Origin: Flavobacteriales bacterium UBA7690
Lineage (GTDB): Bacteria > Bacteroidota > Bacteroidia > Flavobacteriales_F > PHOS-HE28
Assembly: GCA_002482775.1 (NCBI GenBank)
Contig: DLGQ01000105.1
Coordinates: 45,051-96,170, forward strand
Direction: 5' to 3'
Length of the DNA stretch: 51,120 nt
Shown in pieces: positions 43,314 to 51,085 of this stretch. The translations under genes and the position numbers were made by a program. The notes under the pieces are model-generated. The model had not been told where the DNA came from, ran no database searches, and was given only the letters and a program-made list of their open reading frames with translations. The number at the start of each line of letters is the position of its first letter. The stretch's first letter is position 1.

Positions 43314-44249
43314 TCAATCCAACATCATCGGCACCACCAGCTCCAAATGCTGCACATACGGATGCCGTGCCAGTTGATCCAGCTGACCGATCAAGAAAGG
43401 GCCGGCCAGCCCCGAGACCGGCTTCGCTTCCACACCGTGGTCGCTGAACGCAGCCGAAAGCATCGTCTCGTCCGCGTAGCCGGAAGTGGTTTCCGTCAAC
43501 CGGAAGCCGAAGCGATCAAGCAGCCAATTGATCTTCAGTACATAGCCAAAGGCGACCTGCTCATTCATCGCAGACCCATAGAACGTGATCCGGACGATGC
43601 CCGTGTACTGGTGCTGCTCGGTCATGCTCAGCCCAGCGTGCGGCGTTACACCAACCCCCTCGTGAAGATGGCGCTTCTGGTGCTCGGCATAGAGCCCCGC
43701 CGCTTTAACCGTCGGGTTCTTCCGCACCGCTTCAAGCTCCGCATTGTGGTGCAGCTTGAAAGTGCCGCCGTTCTTCAGCCGCAGGTAGGTGCAAGTATGG
43801 GGCTCACAGACCAGACCGTGTTCCGCGAACCACGGTCGCAAGCTGTCCTGCCGCACGCCATCGCGGTAGTCCACTTCCAAGCGCCGCTCATCGAAGACCA
43901 GCCGAGCCTGCCGATGTCCTTCATCGATCAGATGATACGGCCCGCTGCGCATCGTCACCCGCATCGTGTCGGGCAAGGATCCGAACCACTGGCAGCCGTA
44001 CAGCGCTTTGCCGGAGGCTTTCACCTGCAACGCATCATAGCCCTCGGGGATCTGCTCGAAGGTGAAGTCGCCACTCGCTTTGCTGGCCGGTTTCACGGCG
44101 CGGTCGCGCGCATCGCGCAGGCTCACCTTGGCATGCGTCAGCGGGTTGCCCTCTTCGTCGTGTACCCGTACCACCAAGCGTTGCGCGGAGACGACCTGCC
44201 AGGCGAACAGGCAGGCGGATACGATCAACACGGACCGAGTGATAAGCAT
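43314..44249 (-). CDS. Secreted protein with carboxypeptidase-regulatory-like domain
   Basis: 311 residues. Signal peptide (MLITRSVLIVSACLFAWQVV, then SAQ), then a CarboxypepD_reg/CnaB-type beta sandwich: 'RLVVRVHDEEGNPLTHAKVSL', 'ASGDFTFEQIPEGYDALQV'. Residues of about 100-311 have no recognised domain. The repeated lead-in 'YTGIVRITFYG' suggests a second beta-rich domain. The extreme C-terminus (LELVVPMMLD) is echoed by the remnant at 40024. It lies 154 bp after the 44404 gene on the same strand, probably part of the same secreted-protein cluster. Confidence 0.72.
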   Translation of the reverse strand: MLITRSVLIVSACLFAWQVVSAQRLVVRVHDEEGNPLTHAKVSLRDARDRAVKPASKASGDFTFEQIPEGYDALQVKASGKALYGCQWFGSLPDTMRVTMRSGPYHLIDEGHRQARLVFDERRLEVDYRDGVRQDSLRPWFAEHGLVCEPHTCTYLRLKNGGTFKLHHNAELEAVRKNPTVKAAGLYAEHQKRHLHEGVGVTPHAGLSMTEQHQYTGIVRITFYGSAMNEQVAFGYVLKINWLLDRFGFRLTETTSGYADETMLSAAFSDHGVEAKPVSGLAGPFLIGQLDQLARHPYVQHLELVVPMMLD

Positions 44250-44403
44250 GGCGGCTTCTACAGGTGTCCTTCAAGTGGTCGCGTAAGGCGCGCGGGCTCT
44301 TCCTTATGATGCACGAAGGAACGAGATCGCACACCCACCGATGGGATCTCGCGTGGTCGGTCGTTCACGTACCGGCGGAAATACGTGAGCCATTCCAGCA
44401 CCC

Positions 44404-45345
44404 TCAGCGCAACTTCAACGCGAACGTGCCGCTGTTCCCATCCCCTACCAGTTCCACCGCATGATCGCCCACCGGCCAGTCGCTGATGTCCAACCAATAG
44501 TTCACATCATCGCGTTCGTCCGTATCCAGGATGACCGGTTCCTTCTGCTGATCGCTCTGGTAGGGATGGAAGGTGATCGTGTAGCTCGTCTTGGTACCCC
44601 ACAGCGGAAAGTGGACGAGGTGCGTTCCGCAATAGAGTGAACGCAGAAGCCACACATCGCGGTGCTTCGTTTCCGGTAGCTGAAGATCCGCAGGCACCAG
44701 CACTTCCTGATGGCAGGTATCCGTGTTCAACTGTGGTATCACGCGTTCCTCGTTCATGGCCTTCTTCCACAGTGCATCGAACTGCTTCGTCAGATCCACG
44801 GTACGCGCATCAATGGTGCTTTGGCCTTCTTCGGTGGTAAAGTAGTCCTTGCCATACCGGATCCCGGTGGGAAGGAAACGGCCCTTGCGGAACGGGATCA
44901 CCACGGGTGGCCGTCGCTCACCGTCATTGATCTTAGGCCGATCGTACCCCTTCATCGGTGGATAGTACACCGAGAGCTCCACCACCATGGTATCCACCCC
45001 GCGCACCACCACCACCTTCACATCGGGCTTGTCCTTGTCGCGCGCGGGGGTGGCGGTGAAGGCCGGCAACGGCGCACTGAACAACGGCCGCATGCGCAAC
45101 ATCTCTTCCGGCTGCGGGACCACCGGATACTGCGAGGGCGAATATGTCCAGTGCTGACCTGTTTGGATGTAGTACACCTGATAGGCACCCGACAACGGCA
45201 CCAACACGCTGCTGTCCTCCACAAAGGTGTAGCGCGTCCAGTACGGTTGCTGATCCGGATCGGGGCGCTGGGCGAGCAGGTCCTGTGTGATCAACAAAGC
45301 GAGGAGCACCAGGCAGCGCATGGTCGAAGGTACCGCCCGGTTCAT
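44404..45345 (-). CDS. Secreted protein, paralogue of the 40159 gene product
   Basis: 313 residues. The ATG at 45345 overlaps the stop of the preceding gene (ATGA), which favours it; the ATG at 45321 (MRCLVLLALLITQDLLAQ) gives a tighter signal peptide. It shares a long N-terminal region and the 'PFRKGRF' landmark with the 40159 product. The C-terminal part 'ERDDVNYWLDISDWPVGDHAVELVG' parallels 'KWVDITELPYGRYTAYLEWG' there. Function unknown. Coupled translation with the 45342 gene product suggests a shared process. Confidence 0.75.
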   Translation of the reverse strand: MNRAVPSTMRCLVLLALLITQDLLAQRPDPDQQPYWTRYTFVEDSSVLVPLSGAYQVYYIQTGQHWTYSPSQYPVVPQPEEMLRMRPLFSAPLPAFTATPARDKDKPDVKVVVVRGVDTMVVELSVYYPPMKGYDRPKINDGERRPPVVIPFRKGRFLPTGIRYGKDYFTTEEGQSTIDARTVDLTKQFDALWKKAMNEERVIPQLNTDTCHQEVLVPADLQLPETKHRDVWLLRSLYCGTHLVHFPLWGTKTSYTITFHPYQSDQQKEPVILDTDERDDVNYWLDISDWPVGDHAVELVGDGNSGTFALKLR

Positions 45346-45809
45346 GGCGCCACCACTGTGAAGGCGGACCCGACCAATTCCTGATCGCCGACCAGCAGGA
45401 TCACCGCGCGGTACTCACCCGGCTTCCATGGCCGGCCGCGCCCGGGCATGGCGACGTGTCCCGGTATCAGGGCCACGGTATGCTGCATCCACTCCGCGCT
45501 CGGCATGCCACAGCAAAGCTGCACGTTGCAGGGCGGCAAGTAGTCCGTCCACGCATCGCCTTCTTTCCGCTGGAAGCCGTAGAGGGGTGTGCCACCACCG
45601 CAGCTGCCGTCCAACTTCACATGTCCGGTGATGGTCACCACGATGGTGTCGGTCACGAAGTAGGTGTCCGGCACCGGCTTCCCCGAACGGATGGGCCGGT
45701 GGACGATCGCAGGCTTTATCGGTTGTGGCCAATACGTGGGCGGGTCCACGGGTTGCGCACTGACCAGCGTACACAGCAGGAAGGGAATGAGGATAAGGAG
45801 GGTGCGCAT
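45342..45809 (-). CDS. Small secreted Ig-like protein
   Basis: 155 residues from the ATG at 45809 (MRTLLILIPFLLCTLVSAQ, signal peptide). A Cys-rich middle ('DGSCGGGTPLYGF', 'CNVQLCCGMPSAEWMQHT') may hold disulfides or a metal. The end 'WKPGEYRAVILLVGDQELVG' resembles the last strands of an immunoglobulin-like fold. Family not recognised. Its stop overlaps the start of the next gene (ATGA). It diverges from the DUF1330 gene at 45950. Confidence 0.68.
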   Translation of the reverse strand: MRTLLILIPFLLCTLVSAQPVDPPTYWPQPIKPAIVHRPIRSGKPVPDTYFVTDTIVVTITGHVKLDGSCGGGTPLYGFQRKEGDAWTDYLPPCNVQLCCGMPSAEWMQHTVALIPGHVAMPGRGRPWKPGEYRAVILLVGDQELVGSAFTVVAP

Positions 45810-45949
45810 GATCGGTGCCGCCTGTACGACGAACATCGGTACACGCCAGCCCCGTGCAGGTTCGATCATCACTCGCCACAACATGTCGCATTCGTTCAAT
45901 GCCGCGGCCTGCCGGCCCCACCAGTTTTGCACCATCAAACCACACACCC

Positions 45950-46243
45950 ATGAAGACCTACGGATTCTTCGACATCCTGTCCATCACCGATGAGCAGGGC
46001 ATGCAACAGTACCGCGAACGCGTGATGGCCACCGTGGACCGATACGGCGGCCGCTACGTGGCCATCGGTGGCCCGCTCGAGGTGATCGAGGGCGAGCAAC
46101 GACCCACCTTCCCGGTGATGATCGAGTTCCCCAGCATGGAGCAGGCCCAACGGTGGTACGGCTCGCCCGAGTACGCCGACCTCAAGGCCCTCCGCTTCCG
46201 CAGCGCCACCGCCAACGCCTTCTTCCTCCAGGGCATCCAATAA
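45950..46243 (+). CDS. DUF1330 family protein
   Basis: 97 residues from the ATG at 45950 (MKTYGFFDILSITDEQGMQQ). The ferredoxin-like DUF1330 pattern is complete: 'YRERVMATVDRYGGRYVAIG', 'VMIEFPSMEQAQRWYGSPEY', 'SATANAFFLQG'. The function of the family is unknown; it may be a small dimeric enzyme. The leader at 45924-45949 (TTTTGCACCATCAAAC) resembles the promoters at 26793 and 28501, but no copy of the 20-bp operator was seen. It is followed by the cytochrome gene after 10 bp. Confidence 0.85.
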   Translation: MKTYGFFDILSITDEQGMQQYRERVMATVDRYGGRYVAIGGPLEVIEGEQRPTFPVMIEFPSMEQAQRWYGSPEYADLKALRFRSATANAFFLQGIQ

Positions 46244-46253
46244 CCCCCACGCC

Positions 46254-46847
46254 ATGCGCACCCTCCTCTTCCCCGCACTCCTCGGCCTGCTCGCCGCCTG
46301 CCACACGCCTGATGCACAGCACGCACCGCCCACCACCGCACCCACCGCAGCCGTTACCGCGCCCGAAGAGACCCTCGAGGCCCGCCAGGAACGCGGCCGC
46401 TACCTGGTGGAGATCATGGGCTGCAACGATTGCCACTCGCCCAAGCTGATGGGCCCCACCGGACCCTACCCCGATCCCGGCCGCCTGCTCAGCGGACATC
46501 CCGCCGCGCAGGCCCTGCCCGCCGTGCCCAAAGAGGCGCTCAAGGATTGGGCACTCTTCGCCATGGGCAACACCGCCACCGTAGGGCCCTGGGGTGTGAG
46601 CTACGCCGCCAACATCACCAGCGATGCATCCGGCATCGGCAACTGGAGCGAAGAGCAGTTCGCCAACGCCATGCGCAAAGGCTGGTGGAAGGGCCTCGAA
46701 GGCTCGCGTCCGCTGCTACCGCCCATGCCCTGGCCCAACTTCACCCGCATGCCCGATCCCGACATCAGCGCCATCTACGCTTACCTGATGAGCACCACGC
46801 CCGTGGAGAACGTGGTGCCCGCGCCCGTGCCGCCTGACCAGCTCTGA
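46254..46847 (+). CDS. Lipoprotein c-type cytochrome
   Basis: 197 residues. A lipoprotein signal (MRTLLFPALLGLLAAC, lipidated Cys16) is followed by a Pro/Ala/Thr-rich linker and one heme-binding motif CNDCH in 'YLVEIMGCNDCHSPKLMG'. The axial Met is probably in 'PPMPWPNFTRMPDPDISAIYAYL'. Such monoheme lipoproteins carry electrons at the periplasmic face, often for dehydrogenases. Gaps of 10 bp to the DUF1330 gene and 14 bp to the AraC gene make a three-gene operon. Confidence 0.88.
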   Translation: MRTLLFPALLGLLAACHTPDAQHAPPTTAPTAAVTAPEETLEARQERGRYLVEIMGCNDCHSPKLMGPTGPYPDPGRLLSGHPAAQALPAVPKEALKDWALFAMGNTATVGPWGVSYAANITSDASGIGNWSEEQFANAMRKGWWKGLEGSRPLLPPMPWPNFTRMPDPDISAIYAYLMSTTPVENVVPAPVPPDQL

Positions 46848-46861
46848 CATATTAACTTGCC

Positions 46862-47689
46862 ATGGCCATGGAGATCACCTACCAGGAGCACGCGCCCGCA
46901 CCGGCCCTCGCGCCCTTCGTGGACCGCTTTTGGACCTTCACCACCGGAGGCACCGAGCGCGACATCACGCCCGAGCAATGCTGCATCCCGCTGGGCATGT
47001 CCGAGCTGATGCTGCACCTGCACGGCCCGCACAGCGCCGGCCTGTTGCACGGTCGGTGGACCACCTTCCCGCGCGTCTACTTCACCGGCATCGCCCTGCA
47101 GCCCCTGGTGTGGACCATGAACGGTGCCAGCTCCATGCTCGGCGCCCGCCTCAAGCCCGAGGGCATGTTGCGCCTCTTCCGCCTGCCGCTCGATGGCATC
47201 TGCGATTCGTACGCCGATGCCTGGCCCCTGCTCGATACACGTGAGCGCCGTGCCATGGACCACATCCTCTGCAGCGCGGGTCCGCAGGAGGCGGTGCAGC
47301 GCTTCGACCAGCTGCTCTTCGCACAGCTGGAGCAGCTGCCCGCCGTGGAGGACCGCTTTGTGCAGGCCCTGCTGCGTATGCGTGCCCAGGGGCACACGTG
47401 GGACAAGGCCGCCGTGAACGATGTGCTCTTCGTGGGCGACCGCCAGATGCAGCGCCTCTTCAAGGCACGGCTGGGCCTCACACCCAAGGCTTACTTCAAG
47501 CTCATGCGCTTCCGCGAGGCCTACGACCGTTCTCGCGCTGCCTGTCGGGTGGACTGGATCGGCCTGGCCACCCTGCTCGGCTACAGCGATCAGGCCCACC
47601 TGATCCGCGACTTCAAGCACTACGCCGGCGCCACCCCGCAGGCCTTCCTGCAGCAGCCCCTGCCACGCTTCCAGCGGCCGGTGGCGTGA
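46862..47689 (+). CDS. AraC family transcriptional regulator
   Basis: 275 residues from the ATG at 46862 (a second ATG at 46868 is equally possible). N-terminal DUF6597-like sensor ('PALAPFVDRFWTFTTGG', 'CCIPLGMSELMLHLHG'), then the C-terminal HTH_18: 'VGDRQMQRLFKARLGLTPKA', 'WIGLATLLGYSDQAHLIRDF', 'GATPQAFLQQPLP'. It is the third gene of the DUF1330-cytochrome operon and may regulate it. A terminator candidate lies 165 bp downstream. Confidence 0.87.
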   Translation: MAMEITYQEHAPAPALAPFVDRFWTFTTGGTERDITPEQCCIPLGMSELMLHLHGPHSAGLLHGRWTTFPRVYFTGIALQPLVWTMNGASSMLGARLKPEGMLRLFRLPLDGICDSYADAWPLLDTRERRAMDHILCSAGPQEAVQRFDQLLFAQLEQLPAVEDRFVQALLRMRAQGHTWDKAAVNDVLFVGDRQMQRLFKARLGLTPKAYFKLMRFREAYDRSRAACRVDWIGLATLLGYSDQAHLIRDFKHYAGATPQAFLQQPLPRFQRPVA

Positions 47690-47853
47690 GGGGGTGAATG
47701 GACGACCGATCGTCAGGCGGTGCGCCCTTGCTCATCCCGCGCTGCGTGAACCTCCGCTCAGGAGCGACAAGGGAACGTGTGACTTGAGCGACGCCAAAGG
47801 GTGCTGGTGTGCAGCCATCCATTACCGGACGGACAAGGCCATTCTGATCGATG

Positions 47854-47889
47854 CAACAGCCCCCGCTCTGGCGGAGGCTGTTGTTCTTT
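47854..47889 (+). terminator. Hairpin terminator downstream of the AraC gene
   Basis: CAACAGCC (47854-47861) pairs perfectly with GGCTGTTG (47876-47883), with further inner G-C pairing, followed by TTCTTT. It could end the 45950-47689 operon. The 164 bp between the AraC stop and this hairpin hold nothing recognisable. Confidence 0.6.
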
Positions 47890-47909
47890 ACGCGCTGTGG
47901 TTGGAAGCG

Positions 47910-48235
47910 CTACACCCTCGGCCGCGGCAGGTCCCAGGGCTTGATGTTATGGCCGGGGATGCGCCGGACGCAGATCCTCAGCACAGTACTGGTCCAACCG
48001 GTCCATCTGTACAAGCTGCTCGGTGAAGTACTTGCCGTAGTCCACGAAGGATGAGCTGCGCCACCTGATGGGGCACCACCCAGGTGACGATGATATCCCC
48101 GTGCAGAATGCCCACCCGCACGTCGTTGTTGTCCAAGCAGTGCTCCGTACCGAAGGACATGTTCTCACGGATGAATTCCTTCAGGCGCGTGCAGCCATCG
48201 ACAGTTCTATTGAAGCGATCGAAGTATTGCTCCAC
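47910..48235 (-). pseudogene. Decayed tandem copy of the C-terminal half of the 48257 gene
   Basis: Right after the stop of the intact gene, the minus strand continues with 'VEQYFDRFNRTVDGCTRLKEF' and 'HGDIIVTWVVPHQVAQ', which aligns with 'FDQYSERFSPDVSAEDRLRQFF' and 'GQGWLLGV' of the intact protein. Near 48060 the homology jumps frame to 'SSFVDYGKYFTEQLVQMDRL', matching 'ATFVDQGHFFPDQHELEERL'. A second jump leads to 'HNIKPWDLPRPRV' and a stop at 47910, matching 'MKATDLPDQHQRKVG'. Two frameshifts and a missing N-terminal half mark it as a pseudogene from a partial tandem duplication. Confidence 0.65.
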
Positions 48236-48256
48236 TACGTGCAGCGGACGCGTGCC

Positions 48257-48931
48257 TCAACCGACCTTGCGTTGGTGCTGGTCCGGCAGATCGGTGGCCT
48301 TCATCTCCTTCAACAGCTCGGCACGCTGGCCCAGGGACATCCCCGCCAGCAAGCGTTCGAACTCCAGGCGCTCCTCCAATTCGTGCTGGTCGGGGAAGAA
48401 GTGGCCTTGGTCCACGAAGGTGGCCAGGTAGGTCAAAGGCTCTTCCTCATCGCGTACACCCAAGAGCCAGCCCTGACCCACGCTGATGATGTCTTCCACC
48501 TCATCGGCCATCAGGTCCACGGTGTGTGCACTGTACATGTGGTTGGCGAGGAAGAATTGACGCAGTCGATCCTCGGCGCTTACATCCGGACTGAAACGCT
48601 CGCTATACTGATCGAAGATGTGCTTGCTGTAATGGAATGCCGTGCCGTTGGACCAATTCAGGTACAGCGCCCGCATGCGTCGGTCCCTGCCACGGTACCA
48701 GCAATAGTGGAACGTCTGGATGCCCGCCTTGCAGTACCGGAGCACCACCATCCACGAGTTGTGCGCAGGGGATGTGTATTCGTGGATCTCCACCAACACG
48801 GCCTTGCGGTCGCCTTTGCGATGGCGACGCGCCAACACCTCCTTGGCGCGTTGCATCTTGTTCTCCACGGATCGCAGGTCCGCCCGTGCTTCGCGGAGCA
48901 CCTCCAAGGGGGTCATGCCGGGTAGGATCAT
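48257..48931 (-). CDS. Hypothetical protein with a decayed tandem paralogue
   Basis: 224 residues from the ATG at 48931 (MILPGMTPLEVLREARADLR). A basic helical N-terminus ('NKMQRAKEVLARRHRKGDRK') is followed by a beta-rich centre with many Tyr and Trp ('VEIHEYTSPAHNSWMVVLRY', 'ALYLNWSNGTAFHYSKHIFD') and a helical acidic C-terminus ('DQHELEERLEFERLLAGMSL'). No signal peptide and no family recognised. The partial copy downstream shows that the gene has been duplicated. It shares an upstream 17-bp leader with the fibronectin gene before it. Confidence 0.7.
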   Translation of the reverse strand: MILPGMTPLEVLREARADLRSVENKMQRAKEVLARRHRKGDRKAVLVEIHEYTSPAHNSWMVVLRYCKAGIQTFHYCWYRGRDRRMRALYLNWSNGTAFHYSKHIFDQYSERFSPDVSAEDRLRQFFLANHMYSAHTVDLMADEVEDIISVGQGWLLGVRDEEEPLTYLATFVDQGHFFPDQHELEERLEFERLLAGMSLGQRAELLKEMKATDLPDQHQRKVG

Positions 48932-48979
48932 GGCTGGCTGGTTCGTGGAGCGCGCAGCACAAGGGCTCGCTATCGGCTC

Positions 48980-48996
48980 CGGGGGTGTTGTTCGTG
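48980..48996 (-). promoter_or_regulatory. 17-bp leader shared by two neighbouring minus-strand genes
   Basis: On the minus strand CACGAACAACACCCCCG lies 48 bp before the start at 48931. The same sequence with one change (CACGAACAATACCCCCG) lies at 49667-49683, 6 bp before the start at 49660. This is more than the general A/C-rich leader style of this genome would need. Confidence 0.45.
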
Positions 48997-49033
48997 GTCG
49001 GTCATTCTTCGGTTCAGTCTCCTACAACTTCAC

Positions 49034-49660
49034 TTACGCCGCGCGGCCCAGAACGAACTGGCTCTTGCGACTTTCGCCCGTTGGGCCCATCGCACTTACG
49101 CAGAACCAGTAGGGTTTGAAGGGGACCAGGTCTTGCACGGTATGGTACACCTTGCCGGTGATCGCCTGCAAGGTCCATGGTACATCGACTGCGGATACTG
49201 GATCCACGTCTGTCATGTAGAGATAGTAGCCACGCCGACCGTGGATGCCGGACCACCGCAGGCTCACCGCGCCGCTGCGCCACGACATGCGGGCAGGTCC
49301 CATTTGTGGGACGCCCACGTCGTGGATACGTTGTGGCGTACGCGCCATCGGAAAACCACTTTGCGACAGGATCACCGGATCACCAACGGCTACCATGCGC
49401 ACGTAGTCGGCCAGTTGGCGCAATAGGTTCTTGCAGGCTTCCGTCATCTCATCTCGCCTCTTCCTGTCCACAAGGCTGCCATCCGTAGCTGCCGCAATAG
49501 CCGCCTCATAACTCATCCGCTGCACCTTCAGATCGGCCATGCTCACCGGTGGCGCGGGGAAGTGGGCATTGCCGTCCATGCACTGGTGCACATTGGACAT
49601 CAAGCCAGCTACTCGCGTAGGGGTCAGCGTTTTCAATTCCAGTTTGATGTTCGCTTTCAT
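49034..49660 (-). CDS. Fibronectin type III domain protein
   Basis: 208 residues from the ATG at 49660 (MKANIKLELKTLTPTRVAGL). A longer frame from 49789 runs into the 22-bp repeat array and is rejected. Residues 1-110 are helical with the layout of a common Bacteroidota family: 'FPAPPVSMADLKVQRMSYEA', 'MTEACKNLLRQLADYVRMVA'. Residues of about 115-208 form a fibronectin III domain: 'ARMSWRSGAVSLRWSGIHG', 'YYLYMTDVD', 'LVPFKPYWFCVSAMGPTGES'. There is no signal peptide. Function unknown. The repeat array begins 87 bp upstream of the start. Confidence 0.75.
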   Translation of the reverse strand: MKANIKLELKTLTPTRVAGLMSNVHQCMDGNAHFPAPPVSMADLKVQRMSYEAAIAAATDGSLVDRKRRDEMTEACKNLLRQLADYVRMVAVGDPVILSQSGFPMARTPQRIHDVGVPQMGPARMSWRSGAVSLRWSGIHGRRGYYLYMTDVDPVSAVDVPWTLQAITGKVYHTVQDLVPFKPYWFCVSAMGPTGESRKSQFVLGRAA

Positions 49661-49746
49661 GGGTTGCGGGGGTATTGTTCGTGCCCAGAGGGTTTCTACC
49701 CACTTGGTACGGAAGGCGCTACCGCACGGTTGCACATGGCTCCCCA

Positions 49747-50208
49747 CCCTGCCTGGTGTGCACGACCGCCCGGGCAGGTGGTAGGTCACACCCCGCCCGG
49801 TGGTAGCTCTCTCCCAGAGCGGTGGTTGGTGGTACCCCTTGGGTTGCTAGGTGGTTCCCGGGCAGGTGGTAGGCCGCTCCCGCAGGCGTGGTAGATAGCA
49901 CCCCTTCGGGTGGTAGGTGCCTCCCGCAGGGATGGTGCCTTGCTTCCGCGCAGGTGGTAGGTCACACCATGGTAGGTGGTCCTTTGCTCCCGTGCTGGTG
50001 CTGGTCGGCTCCCGGCCAGGAGGTAGCTGGTACCACTCCAGGTGGTAGGTCACACCCGGCTAGGAGGTGCTGTGCTCCCGCAGGGGTGGTCATATGCTCC
50101 CAACCGGGAGGTACACGGTACCCGGGCAGGCAGTGGTCAGCTCCTAGGCAGGAGGAAGGTCACACCCGACCAGGAAGAAAGTCACACCCCAGCGGATGAT
50201 GGTGGCTA
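49747..50208. repeat. Array of 21 diverged 22-bp direct repeats without indels
   Basis: Cutting the sequence every 22 bp from 49747 puts CC in the first positions of every later unit except a T at 49945, a (G)GTGGT-type core at positions 9-14, and A or T at position 22 in 20 of 21 units. The consensus begins CCCGNNCAGGTGGTAGGT, followed by a variable C/G, A/G, C and a final A or T. Positions 4-8 and 15-20 vary. Units 9-12 and 13-16 repeat a pattern of unit endings (CACA, GCT, GCT, GTA), hinting at an 88-bp higher-order duplication. No two units are identical, yet no unit is 21 or 23 bp. The plus strand is G-rich in the core. It fills most of the 711-bp gap between the VIT1-like and fibronectin genes. 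Confidence 0.85.
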
Positions 50209-50371
50209 CTGTGGCGGGGATGTACTAGACGGCCGCAGGATGTCCCAACCACCAACACAGGCTCTGGGGCTGCCCTCGTACCCAGGAAACATTCCTTCTG
50301 GGCACGGACCACTGAAGAGCACCATGCCGCACCGCGATGGACCGATCGCATGCACCTGTGGATGATCTGTT
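50209..50371. other. Unique intergenic sequence beside the repeat array
   Basis: The 163 bp between the end of the array and the stop of the VIT1-like gene contain no ORF, hairpin with T-run or repeat unit that I could support. The 86 bp on the other side (49661-49746) hold the shared leader and nothing else. Confidence 0.5.
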
Positions 50372-51085
50372 TCAAACACGCACCCCGAACAGGTAGCCGA
50401 CCAGCGCGGAGACCAACATGGCGATGGTGCCCCAAACGGTGATGCGGAGCATGCCCTTCCACACACCGGAACCGCCCGTACGCGCGGCGATCGCACCCAA
50501 CACCATCAAGAAGACCATGGTGGACCCATAGAGCCAGAACTCCAGGCCCTGCACCGGAGCGAAGAGGATGACCAGCAGCGGCAACGCACCGCCCGCCGTA
50601 AAGGCCGCCCCGGAGGCCATGGCCGCTTGTATGGGTCTGGCCTTGGTGATCTCGTTGATCCCCAGCTCATCCCGGATATGCGTTCCCAACGCATCCTTCT
50701 CCGTCAGCTCAATGGCCACCTGCCGCGCGGTCTCCGGCTTCAACCCGCGCCGCTCGTAGATCTGCGCCAGAATGGCCAGTTCTTCCTGCGGCATAGCCGC
50801 CAACTCCTGCCGCTCCCGTTCTATGTCCGCCTGCTCCGTGTCCGTTTGCGAACTGACCGAAACGTATTCACCGGCCGACATGGACAAGGCACCTGCTACC
50901 AAGCCCGCGATCGTAGCGATCACGATCGGATCCCGCTCCACACTCGCCGCCGCAACGCCGATGGCCAAGCTGGAAATGGAGATCAACCCGTCGTTGGCCC
51001 CCAGCACAGCAGCCCTAAGCCAATTGCTCCGGTGCACGTAGTGGCTGTCCAGGTAGGTATCGATGTTCAGCATGGGCGCGCGCAT
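50372..51085 (-). CDS. VIT1/CCC1 family iron/manganese transporter-like protein
   Basis: 237 residues; the ATG at 51073 (MLNIDTYLDSHYVHRSNWLR) is an alternative start. Five hydrophobic segments and the family signature 'AAVLGANDGLISISSLAIGVAAAS' and 'LVAGALSMSAGEYVSVSSQTDTEQADIERE' are visible; the Glu-rich cytoplasmic loop (metal-binding) and 'AMASGAAFTAGGALPLLVIL' complete the fold. VIT1/CCC1 proteins move Fe(II) or Mn(II) across membranes by proton exchange. It is the most upstream gene of the minus-strand group at the right edge. Confidence 0.9.
   Translation of the reverse strand: MRAPMLNIDTYLDSHYVHRSNWLRAAVLGANDGLISISSLAIGVAAASVERDPIVIATIAGLVAGALSMSAGEYVSVSSQTDTEQADIERERQELAAMPQEELAILAQIYERRGLKPETARQVAIELTEKDALGTHIRDELGINEITKARPIQAAMASGAAFTAGGALPLLVILFAPVQGLEFWLYGSTMVFLMVLGAIAARTGGSGVWKGMLRITVWGTIAMLVSALVGYLFGVRV

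Noticed and set aside
41841..44309. An 822-residue open frame on the plus strand
   Set aside because: It lies antisense to the S9 peptidase and the secreted protein gene, is full of His, Arg and Val without domain pattern, and is explained by the GC-rich codon use of the true genes.
49847..50053. Minus-strand frame through the repeat array with a 22-residue periodicity (TYHL..LPPGRE type)
   Set aside because: A 22-bp repeat poor in stop codons gives open frames on both strands; no start context and no continuation across the whole array.
49747..50208. CRISPR array
   Set aside because: There is no conserved repeat separated by unique spacers; the units are contiguous, 22 bp and all diverged, and no cas gene is present.
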